Both the position numbers and the translations under genes were made by a program. The notes beneath the pieces are model-generated. The model did no database searches, was not told the origin of the DNA, and worked only from the letters and a program-made list of their open reading frames with translations. Positions 61,226 through 64,000 of a stretch of 64,000 bases of DNA are shown one piece after another. The DNA comes from MWEI01 sp964600235 (lineage in GTDB: Bacteria; Desulfobacterota; Desulfomonilia; UBA1062), in the NCBI GenBank assembly GCA_964600235.1, contig CAZRIV010000003.1:242967-306966 (forward strand), in the 5' to 3' direction. The first letter of the stretch is position 1. Each line of letters starts with the position of its first letter.

Positions 61226-61460
61226 AGTTGGTATAAGAGCGATTTATACCACAGCCTGCCCTATCAGGCCACGGATCTCTTCACATTCTGCCTGCATTAA
61301 ATCCAGATTTTGCCATTGAATATGCCCTAAGAGGTTCTATGCACTTCAGGTTTTCTTAAGTATAGAACTCGTGGTGAACATGGTGTTGTTCATATATTCC
61401 GTTCAGAATGGCTCAAGCTTTTTTTTTACTATTCTTGAACGCAACGTATAGATTTAATAC

Positions 61461-61497
61461 AAAAAGGGCGGGGCTTTGCATAACGCAAGCCCCGCCC
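61461..61497 (-). terminator. Pilin gene terminator
   Basis: On the minus strand GGGCGGGGCTT pairs over 11 bp with AAGCCCCGCCC (61466-61476 with 61487-61497), followed by five T residues. It starts 35 bases after the pilin stop. The rest of the gap to 61225 shows no gene. Confidence 0.9.
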
Positions 61498-61531
61498 TGA
61501 ATCCTGTAGCTGAATAAAATTCTATGACCTT

Positions 61532-61990
61532 CTAATTTCTGGGTATGTATGTCGGCTTGATTGTTCCACCCCAGGTTGCCTTTGCTCCCTGCCTTACTAC
61601 CATGGTTATGTTCTGCCCGGTAAATGAACCATCAATTACACCATTGAAGGTGGCCGTAATTGTAGCAAATGATGCGGCGGGGTTGGCGGCATTATTAGTT
61701 GCAACAACATTTGCTGACGCCACATATGTTTCGGGAATCGTCATACCCATGGAAGACTGAATCGTGGCCAAATCAGCCAAATTCGGATAAACCCCCTGGT
61801 CCTGGAAATACTCGATAAGGGTATTGCCCACTGCTCCCATTGCATTGGTAACCTCGGTTACCTTTGCCTTCCTGGTGTAGTTGCCGTATGCAGGGATAGC
61901 GATGGCCGCCAGGATACCGATGATCGCCACGACGATCATCAACTCGATCAATGTAAAACCTTTTTTGTTTGACCTGAACATTTTTAACAT
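61532..61990 (-). CDS. pilA: Type IV major pilin-like protein (PilA)
   Basis: A 152-residue prepilin. The leader MLKMFRSNKKG is cut before the phenylalanine of FTLIELMIVVAIIGILAAIA, with the conserved Glu5 of the mature form. The mature protein is about 141 residues, ending WGGTIKPTYIPRN. It is longer than the short electrically conductive pilins of Geobacter, and its C-terminal part resembles ordinary pilins. ATG at 61990 follows AAGGAGG by nine bases. A strong terminator follows, as expected for a highly expressed gene. No other pil genes are in the window. Confidence 0.93.
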   Translation of the reverse strand: MLKMFRSNKKGFTLIELMIVVAIIGILAAIAIPAYGNYTRKAKVTEVTNAMGAVGNTLIEYFQDQGVYPNLADLATIQSSMGMTIPETYVASANVVATNNAANPAASFATITATFNGVIDGSFTGQNITMVVRQGAKATWGGTIKPTYIPRN

Positions 61991-62351
61991 TGCCTCATTC
62001 CTCCTTGGTTTGTGGAATACGCTTAATGTATAAAATAAGCCGATGCCCGGTGGCCCGAATAAATGCAAGTGCATGGTTCAACAATTATCATGTCTTCATA
62101 TATATACGGACAATCTCAAAAAAACTTTAAAGGAATATTTTCGTAACTCTTTTGGTGCTATTACGGGGATGGCGCGGGTTCGTGGGGAGGAGGAGACATC
62201 ACCCCGGCTATTGCCAGATTATTTATTGTTTCTCTATAATAGCGGTTGAGCCGGAAAAAACTAGTGGCTCTGCTCTGTTCTAACCATCTCAGCGCAGCCC
62301 GACATGGAAACAGAAACGCAAAAAGACGGCATTGCTTGTCTTTTATCAGTC
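61991..62351. other. Non-coding region upstream of pilA
   Basis: No gene is visible in 361 bases. I looked for a sigma-54 promoter (GG-N10-GC), common before pilA, and saw no convincing one. A short hairpin with an A/T-rich stem (AAAAAGAC at 62320-62327 with GTCTTTT at 62338-62344) may terminate the zinc-ribbon gene on the minus strand. Confidence 0.4.
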
Positions 62352-63065
62352 CTATTCTTCGTTTGCCTTCACATAGAGGATCCTCTGGCAGGCAGGGCAG
62401 TTTATCAGCCTGTCTCCTCGGATGAGCTCATTGAACAGCTGCGGCTGGATGTGCATGTGGCAGCCCCTGCATACCCCTTCACAGCATTCTACAACAGCCA
62501 GGCCCTTCTTGCTCTGCTTGATCCGGTCGTATTTTGAAAGCAGGGATTTGTCCACGATCTTGCGCAGCCGGTCGTCCTTTCCCTTGTATTCAGAAAGTAC
62601 GGACTCCAACTCCTTCATCTGTGCGTTGAGCTTGCTCATCTTCTCATCGAGGATCACCTTGTCGGTCTCGAACGAGGTCCTTATCCGCTCACGCTCAGCG
62701 GTCTTCTTATCTATCCTCTCCATGATCGTAAGGATCTGCTCCTCAAGATCCGCCTTCCGCTTCTTCGCGAGATCGATTTCCCGCTGCAGGGCAAGATATT
62801 CCTTATTGGTCTTTATCCTCTTTATCCGAGCATCAGCCGCATCCAGCAGGGACTGGTTCTCCTTGAGCTCTGCCTCAAGGGGTATCTTTCTTTCTTCATA
62901 AGCGGCTATCTCCTCATTGGCCGCATCCAGAGACTTCTTGCGGGCAGTAATAATGCTCTCGATTTCAGCAGCCTCCTTGGGGAGTTCACGTAAACCATCT
63001 TCGGCCTTGAATATCTCTATTTCAACTTCCTGTAATGCGATCAGATCATCCAGTAAATCCTTCAA
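62352..63065 (-). CDS. C4-type zinc-ribbon protein with coiled coil (DUF164 family)
   Basis: A 237-residue protein. Residues 1-175 form a long antiparallel coiled coil (LAKKRKADLEEQILTIMERI, LNAQMKELESVLSEYKGKDD). The C-terminal zinc ribbon has CRGCHMHIQP and, 20 residues on, CPACQRIL. This family often neighbours Nif3-like genes, as here (12 bases downstream of it). Related proteins are thought to bind nucleic acid, but the function is unsettled. Confidence 0.9.
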   Translation of the reverse strand: MKDLLDDLIALQEVEIEIFKAEDGLRELPKEAAEIESIITARKKSLDAANEEIAAYEERKIPLEAELKENQSLLDAADARIKRIKTNKEYLALQREIDLAKKRKADLEEQILTIMERIDKKTAERERIRTSFETDKVILDEKMSKLNAQMKELESVLSEYKGKDDRLRKIVDKSLLSKYDRIKQSKKGLAVVECCEGVCRGCHMHIQPQLFNELIRGDRLINCPACQRILYVKANEE

Positions 63066-63077
63066 GCTCTACTCTCC

Positions 63078-63827
63078 TTAGTTGTTATAGAGGGAGAAGA
63101 TATCCCTGCCCTGATAGGCGTGGACCGCTACTCCCTTCAGCTCTTTCTGGAGCCTCTCTGCCAGCGGTGCTATAATAATTTCTTCCGTGCCGAAATGCCC
63201 GAGGTCCACCACATTCATACCCATTTCCTTTGCATCGAGGCCGGCATGATAACGGACATCCCCGGTAACGAAGGTATCGCACCCGAGATGGTGGGCCTGC
63301 TTCCAGTACTCCATCCCGCTACCCGGGCACACAGCAACCCTTGATACAACTTTATCCGACTCTATGATACGTACATTGCAAAATCCTAAATCCCTGATCC
63401 ACTCCCTCAAGGTGACCGGTGTCTTTATGGACCCCGTACGCATGGAACCATATGTCCTGAGATCTCTCAGTGCAAGCCTTTTGGCCAGCTCATCCGCCAC
63501 GCCTCCCGGTGCCTTGTCAAGGTTCGTATGCAGACTGACAAGATTAATCCGTGCATTGATGAGCAGAGAGATCTTCCGTGCAATCAAATCCTGCATATCG
63601 AGGCGAGCTATGGGCTGAAAAATAAGCGGGTGATGGGTGAGTATAAGGTCAATCCCAGATTCCTTTCCTGCACATAGTACCTCCATGGAAGGGTCGAGGG
63701 CAAGGAGGACAGACTTGATCATGCTCTCTTCGTTCCCTACCATGAGACCTACGTTGTCCCACTCCTCTGCCGTCTCAAAGGGGGCAATGGCATCAAGCAC
63801 CGCTATCACGTCTTTCAGCATCATCAT
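63078..63827 (-). CDS. Nif3-like dinuclear metal-binding protein
   Basis: A 249-residue protein of the Nif3/YbgI (GTP cyclohydrolase I type 2-like) family. AEEWDNVGLMVG, LILTHHPLIFQ and SLHTNLDKAPGGVADELAKR carry the metal-binding residues, and DLGHFGTEE lies near the end. The true activity of the family is uncertain. A start codon cannot be fixed among three ATGs at 63821-63827; no ribosome binding site is clear. It is followed by the zinc-ribbon gene in the same operon. Confidence 0.92.
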   Translation of the reverse strand: MMMLKDVIAVLDAIAPFETAEEWDNVGLMVGNEESMIKSVLLALDPSMEVLCAGKESGIDLILTHHPLIFQPIARLDMQDLIARKISLLINARINLVSLHTNLDKAPGGVADELAKRLALRDLRTYGSMRTGSIKTPVTLREWIRDLGFCNVRIIESDKVVSRVAVCPGSGMEYWKQAHHLGCDTFVTGDVRYHAGLDAKEMGMNVVDLGHFGTEEIIIAPLAERLQKELKGVAVHAYQGRDIFSLYNN

Positions 63828-63835
63828 GGTTGAAT

Positions 63836-63867
63836 AAAAAAGGGGTGCTGCCTATGAGCACCCCTTT
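63836..63867 (-). terminator. tRNA-Met terminator
   Basis: On the minus strand AGGGGTGCT (63857-63865) pairs with AGCACCCCT (63841-63849), followed by T residues (63836-63840). It lies between tRNA-Met and the Nif3-like gene and should end the tRNA transcript. Confidence 0.85.
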
Positions 63868-63947
63868 GTACTGCCTTGTTGATCTTTTCCGTTAAACAGT
63901 GATCATGTACGCTACCCGTTCTCACCCTTACTTCCTTGGCCCAGTAA

Positions 63948-64000
63948 TGGGCCCACCTGGAATCGAACCAGGGACCTACCGGTTATGAGCCGGTGGCTCT
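63948..64000 (-). tRNA. tRNA-Met (anticodon CAT), partial
   Basis: The 3' part of a tRNA on the minus strand; the 5' part is beyond the window end. The anticodon stem ACCGG/CCGGT encloses CTCATAA (anticodon CAT), the T arm is CCTGG-TTCGATT-CCAGG and the acceptor 3' strand is TGGGCCC plus A. The initiator-specific three G-C pairs are missing, so it is an elongator tRNA-Met, or tRNA-Ile if the C is lysidinylated. CCA is not encoded. Confidence 0.9.

Noticed and set aside
61991..62351. Sigma-54 promoter before pilA
   Set aside because: No GG-N10-GC element with a good consensus was found on the minus strand upstream of the gene.
63948..64000. Initiator tRNA-fMet
   Set aside because: The anticodon stem is ACCGG/CCGGT without the three consecutive G-C pairs of the initiator.
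1..64000. CRISPR array, prophage or insertion sequence
   Set aside because: I saw no regularly spaced direct repeats, no transposase or integrase, and no phage structural genes anywhere in the window.

Overview
The window is about 64 kb of a bacterial chromosome of moderate G+C. It carries ordinary housekeeping genes (aspS, hisS, glyQ, glyS, recO, hisI, hisG, map, icd, two tRNAs) beside genes typical of anaerobic, acyl-CoA-centred metabolism: a thiolase, three acyl/aryl-CoA ligase-like enzymes, a branched-chain-type ABC importer operon, a DRE-TIM metallolyase that may be a (Re)-citrate synthase, three radical SAM proteins and a selenoprotein. I infer a member of the former Deltaproteobacteria (Desulfobacterota, perhaps near the Syntrophales or Syntrophorhabdales), without a database search.

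Layout. 0-2.3 kb: end of an acyl-CoA synthetase, a long non-coding gap with palindromes, and a thiolase. 2.5-6.9 kb: an ECF sigma factor, its zinc-finger anti-sigma factor and a VIT/von Willebrand A envelope protein. The sigma gene and the VIT gene have near-identical ECF-type promoters with identical spacing, so they look like one autoregulated circuit. 7-14 kb: DJ-1/PfpI protein, response regulator, thioesterase, exported protein, an L,D-transpeptidase next to a YcbK-like exported protein, and an HD-GYP protein. 14-21 kb: a polyprenyl-phosphate sugar transferase, hisI-hisG-map, a thioesterase, an ACT protein, a PAS protein and icd. 21-28 kb (minus): radical SAM-hisS-aspS-LysM lipoprotein-metallolyase with a C-terminal Cache-like domain. 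28-30 kb: a TrmO-like protein, an Ig-like lipoprotein and a second radical SAM protein of the same family.

30.4-38.8 kb is an importer operon (binding protein, LivG, acyl-CoA synthetase, LivH, LivM, LivF, phenylacetate-CoA-ligase-like protein). It is preceded by what looks like a complete ribosome-mediated attenuator: a 19-residue leader peptide ending in a run of phenylalanines, an antiterminator segment beginning at its stop codon, and an intrinsic terminator. This points to phenylalanine-sensitive control of the operon.

39-43.8 kb is a more A+T-rich accessory stretch: two paralogous ribbon-helix-helix proteins flank a six-PAS LuxR-type regulator, followed by a small glutaredoxin-like gene that ordinary gene calling misses because it has in-frame TGA codons. 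The first TGA lies at the redox-active position (GKAG-TGA-PYT) and a second lies three codons before a TAG stop (TGA-GGG-GTT-TAG). Both are followed by SECIS-like hairpins, so I read it as a selenoprotein with two selenocysteines.

43.9-54 kb: an operon of HTH protein-recO-glyQ-glyS-dGTPase, a fused radical SAM protein, and a Cu(I) P-type ATPase with two N-terminal YHS domains. 54-64 kb: a possible small RNA or strong terminator, a nucleotidyltransferase-like protein, TPM and LemA proteins, a UvrD/PcrA-type helicase, a TrhP-like U32 protein, tRNA-Arg, a MutY-like glycosylase without the Fe-S cysteines, a type IV pilin, a zinc-ribbon protein, a Nif3-like protein, and a partial tRNA-Met cut by the window end.

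Three long palindromes with the same tips (CCCGARCARAT) and different inner stems lie just 3' of three unrelated genes, and a separate motif of about 23 bp recurs four times in non-coding DNA.
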